Assembly (NCBI GenBank): GCA_028280415.1
Contig: JANQLV010000027.1
Span: 1-64,000 of the forward strand
Source: Saprospiraceae bacterium
Lineage (GTDB): Bacteria > Bacteroidota > Bacteroidia > Chitinophagales > Saprospiraceae
DNA length: 64,000 bases
Direction: 5' to 3'
The notes under the pieces are model-generated. The model saw nothing but the letters and a program-made list of their open reading frames with translations, searched no databases and had not been told where the DNA came from. Below, one piece after another: positions 26,904 to 36,039 of the stretch (the stretch's first letter is position 1; each line of letters starts with the position of its first letter). The position numbers and the translations under genes are program-made.

Positions 26904-27116
26904 TTAAAACACAAACATCATAAACAAAATCTCCAGCAATACGATTGACAAGCCTCCATAAAGCATAATCGTACCAATAAAACGGGTTTTCGATTCGTAT
27001 ATGAAATGACGATTGCCATCCGCATCCGTACTTTTCCCATAAGCATAATAATAGCTCATCCCGATACCAGCTACCACAAAAATCAGACTAATAAATATTC
27101 CAAAGATTAGTGCCAT
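26904..27116 (-). CDS. Small membrane protein, probably the second half of a split gene
   Basis: A 70-residue protein with two transmembrane helices (about 2-26 and 48-68) and a loop STDADGNRHFIYESKTRF. In my memory of related Bacteroidota proteins, an N-terminal DUF2007-like domain and such a two-helix C-terminus are one polypeptide. Here they are in different frames and overlap by 29 bp, so this may be a frameshifted tail that is still expressed by coupling, or a genuine short gene. Confidence 0.55.
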   Translation of the reverse strand: MALIFGIFISLIFVVAGIGMSYYYAYGKSTDADGNRHFIYESKTRFIGTIMLYGGLSIVLLEILFMMFVF

Positions 27117-27615
27117 TATAGTAAACAGTCATCCAAAAGATACTGCCCCTTTTTCCCTTTCGGATGCCCGCTAATCGCTCAGCACGCTGTTCTTTAATCT
27201 CCTTTTCTTCTATTTTTATACCCCGATGACTAAGGATTATTCGGGCAACGTTTACGTTTTCGATTGTCCATTCGTCCTGCTTTTCAAAAATTTCTTCCAG
27301 CTCATCATTTTCCAATTCATTGAGATAATGATCTTTGACATCTTCGAAGCTCAGATTTTTATATTGCGCCTCTATCAGTTTGTTAATCCGGATAAAATCT
27401 TCCGAAAGAATTTTCAGGACAAATTGGGGAATTAATCCATTCCCGACAATTGCAGTATCTATTATTGTATCCGAAGTTTCCAGGCGATAAGGAATATTAT
27501 TTTCATCTAACAACACCGTTAATGCCCTAGCCTCTTCCAGATTTAGAAAATCTCTGTAGAAACTAAAGTTCTCAGGGTTAATATTCGCCAGTTCTCGATC
27601 AAGTGGTTCTTTCAA
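27088..27615 (-). CDS. DUF2007-like protein, possibly truncated by a frameshift
   Basis: A 175-residue protein. Residues about 20-90 resemble the DUF2007 putative signal-transducing fold (NLEEARALTVLLDENNIPYRLETSD ... FVLKILSEDFIRINKLIEAQ). A helical segment follows with DELEEIFEKQDEW and ARIILSHRGIKIEEKEIKEQR. The last 20 residues (from WMTVYYNG) look like out-of-frame sequence; the in-frame continuation would be the membrane part encoded by the overlapping gene at 26904-27116. The start is divergent from the methyltransferase gene; a short heptad repeat lies between. Confidence 0.65.
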   Translation of the reverse strand: MKEPLDRELANINPENFSFYRDFLNLEEARALTVLLDENNIPYRLETSDTIIDTAIVGNGLIPQFVLKILSEDFIRINKLIEAQYKNLSFEDVKDHYLNELENDELEEIFEKQDEWTIENVNVARIILSHRGIKIEEKEIKEQRAERLAGIRKGKRGSIFWMTVYYNGTNLWNIY

Positions 27616-27620
27616 TTTGA

Positions 27621-27648
27621 TTCGTGATTTGGTGTTCGGTGTTCGGCT
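27621..27648. repeat. Short heptad repeat in a divergent gap
   Basis: Four 7-bp units, TTCGTGA, TTTGGTG, TTCGGTG and TTCGGCT, run directly before the DUF2007-like start on the minus strand and before the methyltransferase start on the plus strand. It belongs by design to the same family as the arrays at 23107 and 39811. Confidence 0.55.
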
Positions 27649-27708
27649 TAAAGATAGGAACTAAAATTGAATACCTTTAGTTCTGAGATCAAACCAAAAT
27701 CTGATCTG

Positions 27709-28353
27709 ATGAAGCAGAAAAAAGCTATCCTGGAGGCTTATAATAAAACAGCCAAGGCTTATGCCAATCAATTTTTCAATGAGCTGGAAAAGAAACCACT
27801 TGATCGTTTGCTATTGCAGCACTTTGCAAGGGAGTGGGCTCATCAGGGGGCGCTCCTTGATCTGGCTTGTGGACCGGGCCAAACGACTAATTTCCTGTAT
27901 CGGTCCGGGGTACGCAATCTTACGGGCCTTGACCTTTCCGAAGAGATGATCCAAATTGCCAAAACCATTAATCCTCCTGCCATTCAATTTACATGTGGGA
28001 ACCTATTACAAATGGATTTTGAGGATCAAAGCTTTGCCAATGCGATTTGCTTTTACGGAATCGTTCATTTTACTACAAAAGAATTAATACTTGCTTTTCA
28101 AGAAGTGCAAAGGATTCTAAAACCGGGAGGCACTTTTTTATTTTCCTTCCATATTGGAAAAGAAATTAATGCACTGGAAGAGTTTTTAGGAGAAAAAGTA
28201 AAAATGGATTTCTATTTTTTTGAAGTTGAAAAAATACTCGAACTATTAGTCCAGGGAAATTGGCAAATCAAAGAAGTTATAGAAAGATATCCTTATGCAG
28301 CAGCAGAATATCCAAGCAAACGCGCTTATATCACAGTATCGAAAAAAAGTTAA
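27709..28353 (+). CDS. SAM-dependent methyltransferase
   Basis: A 214-residue class I methyltransferase from the ATG at 27709; a TTG at 27667 would add 14 residues but no motif. The SAM-binding motif I is LLDLACGPGQTT, motif II NLTGLDLSEEMIQIAK, and motif IV FANAICFYGIVHFTTKE, followed by VQRILKPGGTFLFSFH. There is no clue to the acceptor. It converges with the SRPBCC gene with only 9 bp between the stops. Confidence 0.9.
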   Translation: MKQKKAILEAYNKTAKAYANQFFNELEKKPLDRLLLQHFAREWAHQGALLDLACGPGQTTNFLYRSGVRNLTGLDLSEEMIQIAKTINPPAIQFTCGNLLQMDFEDQSFANAICFYGIVHFTTKELILAFQEVQRILKPGGTFLFSFHIGKEINALEEFLGEKVKMDFYFFEVEKILELLVQGNWQIKEVIERYPYAAAEYPSKRAYITVSKKS

Positions 28354-28362
28354 TGCTCATGC

Positions 28363-28818
28363 CTATTCGGAAAGCGGGAAATCAGCTTCGGCAATTTTTT
28401 TAATACCTTCCAGAACGCTTTGCCAGCCACCTTGCGCTATGGTATCTTCATAACGTTTTTTTCCATCGAATACTTTCGAATAATCCCCCTGTGTGACTTC
28501 CAACAGCATGCCCTGTTCTTGCTCTTTCAATGCATAAGTTACAACCAGATAATTCGTAGGAACATCCTCATAGCTGCCATTGGGGTCAAAAACGGTATAT
28601 ACCAGTTTTTCATGCTCAAGCAATTCCAGCAGCGCTCCTTTGACGTACACTATTCCATCCGTATGTCCTCGCCATAACATTGGGCTATTGATTTCAAAAC
28701 TGCTCTCAATATTGCAGCCATACATATATTGCCTCGTATATTCAGCTTTTGTAAGAACTTGCCACACTCCGGAAACAGATGCTTTTATATCGATGTGCTG
28801 TTTAATAAAACGTTCCAT
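28363..28818 (-). CDS. SRPBCC / AHSA1-like protein
   Basis: A 151-residue START-like protein: FIKQHIDIKASVSGVWQVLTKAEYTRQYMYGC at the start and GGWQSVLEGIKKIAEADFP at the end, as in the activator-of-Hsp90-ATPase homologue family. The fold binds small hydrophobic ligands in a deep cavity. It is 67 bp downstream of the AraC regulator in the same direction and may be co-transcribed with it. Confidence 0.88.
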   Translation of the reverse strand: MERFIKQHIDIKASVSGVWQVLTKAEYTRQYMYGCNIESSFEINSPMLWRGHTDGIVYVKGALLELLEHEKLVYTVFDPNGSYEDVPTNYLVVTYALKEQEQGMLLEVTQGDYSKVFDGKKRYEDTIAQGGWQSVLEGIKKIAEADFPLSE

Positions 28819-28885
28819 TTATTTTGAGTTTAAATTATGGTATGCAGCACAAGATAATGGAACTAAGAGAATCTTTAATTACATA

Positions 28886-29773
28886 TTAAGGATTCTTTCT
28901 AATAAAATCAGGAGTATGCCCAAAACGCTTTTTAAATTGTCGATTAAAATGCTGTGGAGAAGAATATCCCATTTTGTAGGCTATTTCAGCAGCGGTTTCA
29001 GAAGTATTAAGTAGATATTGCCGGGCTTCATGCAAACGTCTTTCAGTGAGGTAATTAAACATCGTACAGCCAAAAAACTCTTTAAAACCATTTTTCAGTT
29101 TGAATTCATTCAAACCTACTAATTGTGCTACTTCTTTGATTGTAGGAGGATTAATTAATCTTCGGTTAAGCAAATCCCTGACTGCTATAATTTTTTCTTT
29201 ATCTTCCTGGCTCTTAAGAAAACCCGAAACTGATTTCGTTAAGCTGCGATAATTATCGAGGCATAACACCAGTAATTCCAAAGTTTTCGCCTGCAAGAAA
29301 ATCGCTTCCAGGTTTCCGGTATAATTATGATTTAAAATTTCGTGAATAAGCTTTTGGATAGCAGAATTGATTCTTCCCCACCGCTCGGAAAATATACAAG
29401 CTTCGCCTGCTTCAATTTTTTGCAAAAACGATTTACAAAAGTGATCTTCCTGATGGAATAGTTGGAAGAGCTCCGAAGGAGGAAAAGAAATGCCAAAGGT
29501 TTCGATAATATTCGTTTTGGCAGTGATTCCCAGACTAATTCCTTTGGAATACATAAGGTTGTGATGCCCTCCGGCCAGCAGGAAAGTCTTTCCCAGTTCT
29601 TTATAGGTAAAACTATAATCTCCACTCAGGCCGAAATGCAAGCGGAGCAAATCCTTATCATTACCCGTTTCGACTTTTGAGCATTCTGTAAAATCCGAAC
29701 AAGCATAGACTAAATTTATATTCCCCGTTTTCCAGGTTTTATAGGATATAATCGAAGCTTGCCCGCTACTCAT
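28886..29773 (-). CDS. AraC-family transcription regulator
   Basis: A 295-residue regulator. The N-terminal half (about 1-180) is a diverged sensor domain. The C-terminal 100 residues hold two helix-turn-helix motifs: PTIKEVAQLVGLNEFKLKNGFKEFFG and SETAAEIAYKMGYSSPQHFNRQFKKRFGHTP, the AraC/XylS signature. It lies 7 bp downstream of the exported sugar dehydrogenase gene in the same direction, so it is probably in its operon and may control the gluconate module on both sides of the divergent promoter (inference). Confidence 0.92.
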   Translation of the reverse strand: MSSGQASIISYKTWKTGNINLVYACSDFTECSKVETGNDKDLLRLHFGLSGDYSFTYKELGKTFLLAGGHHNLMYSKGISLGITAKTNIIETFGISFPPSELFQLFHQEDHFCKSFLQKIEAGEACIFSERWGRINSAIQKLIHEILNHNYTGNLEAIFLQAKTLELLVLCLDNYRSLTKSVSGFLKSQEDKEKIIAVRDLLNRRLINPPTIKEVAQLVGLNEFKLKNGFKEFFGCTMFNYLTERRLHEARQYLLNTSETAAEIAYKMGYSSPQHFNRQFKKRFGHTPDFIRKNP

Positions 29774-29780
29774 AATAAGC

Positions 29781-32462
29781 TTAACTTTTTACGAATGGAA
29801 AAACTTCGCTAAACTCATTCGTTCTAATTTCCAAAAAGTATACCCCGGGAGCGAGCCCTTTTACAAAAAATGGAATATTTGTTACTCGTTTGGAAATCTC
29901 CGTAGCCAGGCGGAATACTTCCTGCCCACTCGAATTGTAAATCGAATAAACCACATCATGCGCATTACTCGAAATGATCCTCAAGTTTAGTTCTTCCCTT
30001 ACCGGATTGGGAAAAATCAAAGCATTAAAAAAACCATCATTACTATAAACTTCAGGAAACAACTGTCCTTCCGGAATCACTTGTTTAGGCGTACTCGGGC
30101 TACTCCAGGAAAGGATCGCCATTGCATTATTTTTTCTTTCGAAATACTCCATTTTGATTTCGTAAAAATAGCCCTTTTGCATAGTAAAAGTAGCACTGGC
30201 ATCACGTACCAGGTCCTGTTCGTTCTCCGTCCATTCATCAATCAAAAGCTCTCCATCAATCCAAAGTCTTACTCCATCATTGAACCTTGTATAAAACGTA
30301 TATTCTTCGTCGTGTAAAGCGATAATCGACCCCGTCCAGCGTACGCTAAACGAATCTTTACCAATATCCCATTCATAAGGAGAACCCAATACCCAGTTGA
30401 AAGCTATTTCTCTGTCAATACGCACTTTTTTGGGATCATCATCAAAATCTGCTATACCGTCCGGGTTATCAAAATATTCCGCATACAAACCCGTTCCACC
30501 ATCGATTGGCCTTCCTTCATAAATAGCGGTTATGGCTATCCCATCGTCTGCAAAAAATTGATAAAGATTCTCCCTTGAACCATTCTGCCACTGCTTAAAC
30601 AGGAAAATGGAGTCTCCCCGCTCCTGAGTAAGTGGTGCAACTATCGATCTTTGAATACCAATTACACTGGTCACTTCAATTGGGGTCGTTTCAAACTTTC
30701 CATCGACGACCAGCGAAAGCCCCGAAGGAGAAGATTGAAGCGATATATTCGTTTTCTCCGGAAATATATCTTCGAAAACTATTTGTGCCAGGCCTTCCGA
30801 ATCAACTGCCTTCAAATAAACCCTGTACCAAACCTGATCACTGATTTCGCCAATCTGGGGAGTAACAAAAAAACCTTCAGCGATCCCATTCACCAGACTC
30901 ATTGCCGGATGTGTATGATCTAGGTGGTGGAAGTCTGCCCACCACTCAAAAGTACTGGAATCCAGTGTACCATCTTCGGCGTCAAAAGCGGTCCCCGAAA
31001 AGAAAATAGTATCTCCGGCCCGATAAGTATCCACAGTGGAAATAGCTGGCTGCGGTCTGGTTCCCTCAGTGACATTAAGTATGGCAATCTCACTAACGAC
31101 CGTTCCTTCCCCATTAGAAACCATACAAGCATATTCATCTCCATCTTGGGAAATATCAACATCATCTATATAAATGGATTCTCCAAAATAGTTGATAGCC
31201 ACTCCATTACGCATCCACTGGTAAACCAATGGATCAGCTCCGAAAGCAGTCACTTCGAATGTTACACTTTCTCCTTCCGGGACTAAAGTAGACTGAGGGT
31301 TCTTTGAAATAAAAGGTGCTCCACTGCCCGTATAAAAGACCTTCATAAGCTTACCATTTTCACTGCTTGTATTATCCTGGGGAGAGCCGCCCCCCATGCC
31401 GGCACGAGCCAGATAGTATAAAGCACCTTCCTGATCGACTAAAAGTGCTACCGGTCGATCTATCCCTGTAGCAAAGGTCTCCTGAATTTCTCCATTGACC
31501 GGATTCATTACTTTTATATAACCTTCACAATAGTCGGCAAAAAAGAACTGACCGAAGTATTGTGTCGGAAACTGCGTGGTTTCCGGTTCATAAAATGTTC
31601 CTCCGACAATTGCACAATCCGGATCGTGGCCATAAGCGTAGATTGGATCAACATATGCTTCCGGGGCATTGCTTCCAGTATAAGGTCCTTCAATATCCGG
31701 CCACCCATAATTTGCCCCTTCCTCGATATAATTGACTTCCTCCCAGAGACTTTGTCCGACATCGCAAAAAACCAATCGCCCGGTAGAAGGCTGATAAGCC
31801 ATGGTAAAGGGATTTCTCAATCCAATTGACCAGATCGCCCGATATTTCCCCTGAGTAGTTGAATAAAAAGGGTTATCTACCGGAATAGAACCATCATCAT
31901 TTAAACGCAGCACTTTCCCGCTGGTATGACTATAGGATTGAGAGGTTCCTCCCACGACACCATCTCCAGTAGCCAGATAGAGCTTTCCATCCGCACCAAA
32001 CTGCATACCTCCCCCGTTATGATTCGGGCCGAAAAGAACATCCGTTTCGTATAAGACCTCTTCGCTGCCGGGAATAGCAAAGTCGCCATTGGCTTTCCAT
32101 CTCGTAACCCGATTGAAATTATCCCCCGGAGCCATATAAAAAAAGTAAACCCAGTTGTTCATATCAAAATCGGGATGTAACACTATGCTTTGTAGTCCCC
32201 GTTCATTAAAATTATCAACGTCGAGTGTCACAAAAGGATCGGGAAGCAGCTCTCCATCCCGGACAATCAAAACTCTTCCATTCTTTTCAGCGATGAAGAT
32301 TCTTCCATCAGGCGCAAGCGCCAATCCTACCGGATCCAGGCCATCCGCAATTTCTATTTCCGCAAACCCTTCGGGCAAACCCGTCCCCGGGAGCATAGTA
32401 ACAAACAGGCAAAAAATCAGATTTAAAAGGGTCATTTTTTTAGTAGCAATACGAACCGTCAT
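29781..32462 (-). CDS. Exported sugar dehydrogenase (glucose/sorbosone type) with Ig, PA14 and T9SS domains
   Basis: An 893-residue secreted protein. After a signal peptide (about 1-29) comes a six-bladed glucose/sorbosone dehydrogenase-like propeller (30-380) with GLDPVGLALAPDGRIFIAEK, GLQSIVLHPDFDMNNWVYFFY, GPNHNGGGMQFGADGKLYLATGDG and SIGLRNPFTMAYQP, which in known enzymes binds PQQ. An Ig-like domain follows (about 390-475, VPEGESVTFEV), then more beta domains, a PA14 sugar-binding domain (about 660-800, GLYAEYFDNPDG and IALHDEEYTFYTRFNDGVRLWIDGE), and a T9SS type A sorting domain (IFPNPVREEL ... LAPGVYFLEI). It should oxidise aldoses outside the cell, giving lactone and then aldonate. 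Confidence 0.9.
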   Translation of the reverse strand: MTVRIATKKMTLLNLIFCLFVTMLPGTGLPEGFAEIEIADGLDPVGLALAPDGRIFIAEKNGRVLIVRDGELLPDPFVTLDVDNFNERGLQSIVLHPDFDMNNWVYFFYMAPGDNFNRVTRWKANGDFAIPGSEEVLYETDVLFGPNHNGGGMQFGADGKLYLATGDGVVGGTSQSYSHTSGKVLRLNDDGSIPVDNPFYSTTQGKYRAIWSIGLRNPFTMAYQPSTGRLVFCDVGQSLWEEVNYIEEGANYGWPDIEGPYTGSNAPEAYVDPIYAYGHDPDCAIVGGTFYEPETTQFPTQYFGQFFFADYCEGYIKVMNPVNGEIQETFATGIDRPVALLVDQEGALYYLARAGMGGGSPQDNTSSENGKLMKVFYTGSGAPFISKNPQSTLVPEGESVTFEVTAFGADPLVYQWMRNGVAINYFGESIYIDDVDISQDGDEYACMVSNGEGTVVSEIAILNVTEGTRPQPAISTVDTYRAGDTIFFSGTAFDAEDGTLDSSTFEWWADFHHLDHTHPAMSLVNGIAEGFFVTPQIGEISDQVWYRVYLKAVDSEGLAQIVFEDIFPEKTNISLQSSPSGLSLVVDGKFETTPIEVTSVIGIQRSIVAPLTQERGDSIFLFKQWQNGSRENLYQFFADDGIAITAIYEGRPIDGGTGLYAEYFDNPDGIADFDDDPKKVRIDREIAFNWVLGSPYEWDIGKDSFSVRWTGSIIALHDEEYTFYTRFNDGVRLWIDGELLIDEWTENEQDLVRDASATFTMQKGYFYEIKMEYFERKNNAMAILSWSSPSTPKQVIPEGQLFPEVYSNDGFFNALIFPNPVREELNLRIISSNAHDVVYSIYNSSGQEVFRLATEISKRVTNIPFFVKGLAPGVYFLEIRTNEFSEVFPFVKS

Positions 32463-32583
32463 ACTTCATCAATTTGATCAGTAAAAATACTCCTAAACGG
32501 GCTATCCTCCAAATAAGAACTCTTTTTCAGGCAAAGTATGGCAAGACTATTACAATAATTTTATAAAAGGTGTCGGGAGATTT

Positions 32584-32591
32584 TATCTTTG
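32584..32591 (+). promoter_or_regulatory. -7 box for gluconate operon
   Basis: TATCTTTG fits TAnnTTTG. The predicted RNA start near 32598 lies inside the frame that would begin at the GTG 32570, which favours translation from the TTG at 32645 instead. No clear -33 TTG is seen. Confidence 0.4.
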
Positions 32592-32644
32592 TTCAGAAAA
32601 CGGTCAAAAATTACCATACTAACAAAGGATTAATAAAACCAACT

Positions 32645-34546
32645 TTGAACAAGATATACTATATCATGGGCGTCTCTGGTTCGGGTAAAACCACAATTGG
32701 GCAATTACTCGCCAAAGAGTTATCTCTTCCTTTTTACGATGCCGACGACTTCCATCCGGAAGCCAATATTCAAAAAATGAAAAGCGGTATCCCTTTAAAT
32801 GATGAAGATCGACAACCCTGGCTGGAGCGGCTTGCCGAATTAGCCAGAAATGAAATCCCTAAGCTTGGCGCAGTTATCAGCTGTTCTGCCTTAAAGCAAC
32901 ATTATCGCAAAACTTTAACACAGGGTATTGAGTCTGCCTGCTATTTCATTTTTTTGGAAGGTGCTATTGAATTGATCCACGAAAGAATGAAAAAAAGAGT
33001 CGGGCATTTTATGCCGGTTGAATTATTACAGACTCAGTTTGATACACTGGAAAATCCGGACGGGGCCATTAGAATAAGCATCGAAGATACACCGGAAGAT
33101 ATCGTCAGACAAATTATAAATAAAACGAGTACTATGAATAATCTTTCAGAATTTGGCCTTATTGGTCTGGGAGTAATGGGAAAAAGTCTCAGTCTGAACT
33201 TAGCCGAAAAGGGATTCAGGCTTTCATTATACAACCGACACGAAGCCGGTTTTGAAGAAAAAGTAGCCGAGCATTTCATTCATTCCGAAGCATTGCTAAA
33301 TCAAGCTAAAGGCTTTGACGATTTAGAGCAATTTGTACAATCTCTGAACCCGCCAAGAAAAATTTTTATGATGATCAAGGCCGGGGCCGCTCTCGATAAA
33401 GTTATTGAATCCTTGCTTCCGCATCTGGACAAAGGAGATATTTTAATTGATGGAGGTAATTCGCATTATCGGGATACGAGCCGCAGGATGAAAGCCCTGG
33501 AGGCGCAAGGCTATCATTATATCGGGTCCGGTGTATCCGGCGGGGAGGAAGGCGCCCGCCGTGGTCCTTCGATCATGCCCGGAGGTTCTCCTGAAGCTTA
33601 TCAAGCTATCAAAGCCTATCTGGAAGCGATTGCAGCCAAAGATAAAAATGGTTTGCCTTGCTGTGCTTTTATCGGCAAAGGAGGTGCCGGTCATTTTGTA
33701 AAAATGGTTCATAACGGGATCGAATATGCCGAAATGCAATTAATTGCAGAGTGTTATGGCTTACTGAGATATGGAGCGGGATATTCTCCCGACGAGATTG
33801 CCAAGGTCTTTGAATCCTGGATGAAGCAAAACCTCGGGAGTTATCTTTTAGAAATCAGTATTGATATTCTTAGAAAAAGAGAAGGGCAAGGCTGGTTAAT
33901 CGATAAAATATTGGATAAAGCAGGAAATAAAGGTACCGGAAGCTGGACCAGTATTGCCGCAGCCGAATTAGGGGTACCGGTAACGATGATTACGGCCGCT
34001 TTATACGCAAGATATACTTCCTCTTATAAAACAGAACGACTGGCTAATCATAAACTTTATAATATTTCTAAAAAACGGGGATCCGTTGATCTGGAATATT
34101 TAAAATCAGCTTATCAACTGGCAAGGATCATTAATCACCATCAGGGAATGCAACTGATCGTCAGTGCCGGAAAAGAATACGACTGGCAGCTCAATTTAAG
34201 TGAAATCGCACGCATTTGGACCAATGGATGTATTATCCGTTCTCAGTTAATGGAAGTCCTGGTAGAAAAGTTGAAAACAGAAGAAAATATCCTGAATGTA
34301 CCTGAAATGATCGAAATTGCTTTAAACAATAAAGATGCGCTGGCAAATATTCTCCTTTCGGCAATTAAAACCAATATAGAAACCCCCTGTCTGATGGCCG
34401 CTTACCAGTATTTATTAGCTTATACCTCGGCTCAATCAACCGCTAATATGATCCAGGCACAGAGAGATTTTTTCGGAGCGCATACCTATCAAAGAGTGGA
34501 TGATCCGAGCGAAAAATTTTATCATACTAACTGGCAAACGCAATGA
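32645..34546 (+). CDS. gntK-gnd: Gluconokinase - 6-phosphogluconate dehydrogenase fusion
   Basis: A 633-residue bifunctional enzyme. Start choice: TTG 32645 gives MNKIYYIMGVSGSGKTT, the usual gluconokinase N-terminus; GTG 32570 and ATG 32666 are alternatives. Residues 1-163 are a GntK-type kinase: P-loop GVSGSGKT, DADDFHPEAN, GIPLNDEDRQPWLERL and CSALKQHYR. Met164 (MNNLSEFGLIGLGVMG) is exactly where a free 6PGDH would begin. The 470-residue dehydrogenase has GNSHYRDTSRR, GVSGGEEGARRGPSIMPGG, GGAGHFVKMVHNGIEYA with the catalytic Lys, and DKAGNKGTGSWTS. The protein converts gluconate to 6-phosphogluconate and then ribulose-5-phosphate in one chain. Its stop overlaps the gntP start by 4 bp. Confidence 0.95.
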   Translation: MNKIYYIMGVSGSGKTTIGQLLAKELSLPFYDADDFHPEANIQKMKSGIPLNDEDRQPWLERLAELARNEIPKLGAVISCSALKQHYRKTLTQGIESACYFIFLEGAIELIHERMKKRVGHFMPVELLQTQFDTLENPDGAIRISIEDTPEDIVRQIINKTSTMNNLSEFGLIGLGVMGKSLSLNLAEKGFRLSLYNRHEAGFEEKVAEHFIHSEALLNQAKGFDDLEQFVQSLNPPRKIFMMIKAGAALDKVIESLLPHLDKGDILIDGGNSHYRDTSRRMKALEAQGYHYIGSGVSGGEEGARRGPSIMPGGSPEAYQAIKAYLEAIAAKDKNGLPCCAFIGKGGAGHFVKMVHNGIEYAEMQLIAECYGLLRYGAGYSPDEIAKVFESWMKQNLGSYLLEISIDILRKREGQGWLIDKILDKAGNKGTGSWTSIAAAELGVPVTMITAALYARYTSSYKTERLANHKLYNISKKRGSVDLEYLKSAYQLARIINHHQGMQLIVSAGKEYDWQLNLSEIARIWTNGCIIRSQLMEVLVEKLKTEENILNVPEMIEIALNNKDALANILLSAIKTNIETPCLMAAYQYLLAYTSAQSTANMIQAQRDFFGAHTYQRVDDPSEKFYHTNWQTQ

Positions 34547-35949
34547 TAGATTTACAATTAATTGCAGCCGTTGTCATCGGGATCGGCTTATTGTTAACGC
34601 TGATACTGGCACTCAGGATTCAGGCATTTATTTCCCTGTTAATTGCCAGCATAACCGTAGGGTTAATCGCCGGATTATCTCCGGATGATATCATTGCTAC
34701 GATTCAACAAGGAATGGGCAGTACCCTCGGTTATGTAGCCACGGTCGTTGGTCTGGGTGCAATGTTCGGCGCTATTCTGGAGTATTCAGGAGGTGCTCAA
34801 TCCATTGCCAAAATGATGGTCGGAAGATTCGGGGAAAAACAGGCCCCCAGTGCAATGATGCTGACTGGTTTTTTAGTAGCCATTCCCGTATTTTTTGACG
34901 TAGCTTTTATCATTCTGATTCCGGTTATTTATGCACTTCAGCGTAAAACCAAAAAGTCTCTTTTGCTATATGCCATCCCTTTGCTGGCAGGATTGGCAAT
35001 TACCCATGCTTTTATACCACCAACACCTGGCCCTATAGCAGTAGCGGAAACTCTTGGTGCTGACCTGGGATGGGTAATTCTGGCCGGGGCTATTGTAGGT
35101 TTTCCAACAGCAATTGTCAGTGGCCTGCTCTTCGGAAAATATATTGCCAAACGCATCCATGTAGAGGCTCCCGAGATCGAAGCACAAAGTGAGGAACAAA
35201 CGAACTTGCCCGGTCCCCTGATGATTTTGGCTATCATTGGTATTCCAATCTTATTGATTCTGGTGAATACCGTTTTAAGCAGTATTGCAAAAATGTCGGA
35301 AGCGGCTGAAAACGGGATAGAAATAGGCCCCAAACTCCTGGCAGTTGCCAATATGCTGAATAATGAGCTCTCCGGTCTTATGAATGCGGTCACACTGATT
35401 GGCCATCCTTTTGTAGCACTGATCATTGCCAACCTGATTGCCTGGATAACATTGGGGATATTGCGTGGCACTAGTCGGGAAGCGCTTTTTACAATTACTA
35501 CTAAATCAATGGCTCCTGCGGGTGTTATTATCCTTTTAACGGGTGCGGGAGGCGTTTTCAAGCAAGTATTGATCAATACAGGCTCCGGAGAAATGCTGGC
35601 TCAATCAATGACCAATATGGGATTTCCCTTTATCCTCTTCGGATTTCTTGCCGCCGTTCTAATCCGGGTTATACAAGGTTCTGCTACAGTAGCCATGATC
35701 ACTGCGGCGGGTATGACAGCTCCTTTATTGGAAAATTCGGGCATTGAAGGTTTTAGCCTGGCACTGATTGTAATAGCTATTGCGGCCGGTTCTTCTATCT
35801 TTTCACATGTCAATGATAGTGGTTTCTGGCTGGTTAGTCAATATCTGGGAATATCCGAAAAAGATACCTTCCGCTCCTGGACCATGATGACAACGCTTTT
35901 GGCTCTCTCGGGATTTATGGTTGCTGCCCTGTTATTCTTTGTGATATAA
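34543..35949 (+). CDS. gntP: GntP-family gluconate permease
   Basis: A 468-residue integral membrane protein with about 12-14 hydrophobic segments. Family motifs are visible: VGLGAMFGAILEYSGGAQSIAKMMVGRFGEKQAP, HAFIPPTPGPIAVAETLGADLGWVILAG, FLAAVLIRVIQGSATVAMITAAGM, and FSHVNDSGFWLVSQYLGISEKDTFRSW near the end. It imports gluconate or related hexonates with protons. The start overlaps the fusion enzyme stop by 4 bp, a clear operon of uptake and first two steps of catabolism. Confidence 0.95.
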   Translation: MIDLQLIAAVVIGIGLLLTLILALRIQAFISLLIASITVGLIAGLSPDDIIATIQQGMGSTLGYVATVVGLGAMFGAILEYSGGAQSIAKMMVGRFGEKQAPSAMMLTGFLVAIPVFFDVAFIILIPVIYALQRKTKKSLLLYAIPLLAGLAITHAFIPPTPGPIAVAETLGADLGWVILAGAIVGFPTAIVSGLLFGKYIAKRIHVEAPEIEAQSEEQTNLPGPLMILAIIGIPILLILVNTVLSSIAKMSEAAENGIEIGPKLLAVANMLNNELSGLMNAVTLIGHPFVALIIANLIAWITLGILRGTSREALFTITTKSMAPAGVIILLTGAGGVFKQVLINTGSGEMLAQSMTNMGFPFILFGFLAAVLIRVIQGSATVAMITAAGMTAPLLENSGIEGFSLALIVIAIAAGSSIFSHVNDSGFWLVSQYLGISEKDTFRSWTMMTTLLALSGFMVAALLFFVI

Positions 35950-36039
35950 ATAAGTAAAAAATAAACGGTCAACAGATATGGCAAGAGAAATCAGAGGTGG
36001 ATTTTAGTTTAAAATTCAGGATTAGCTTCATATCAAAAA

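Noticed and set aside
35978-36007. A nine-codon peptide MAREIRGGF after gntP
   Set aside because: The RGGF ending recalls the IKGGF of the GG peptide, but nine codons without a leader or terminator is not evidence of a gene.
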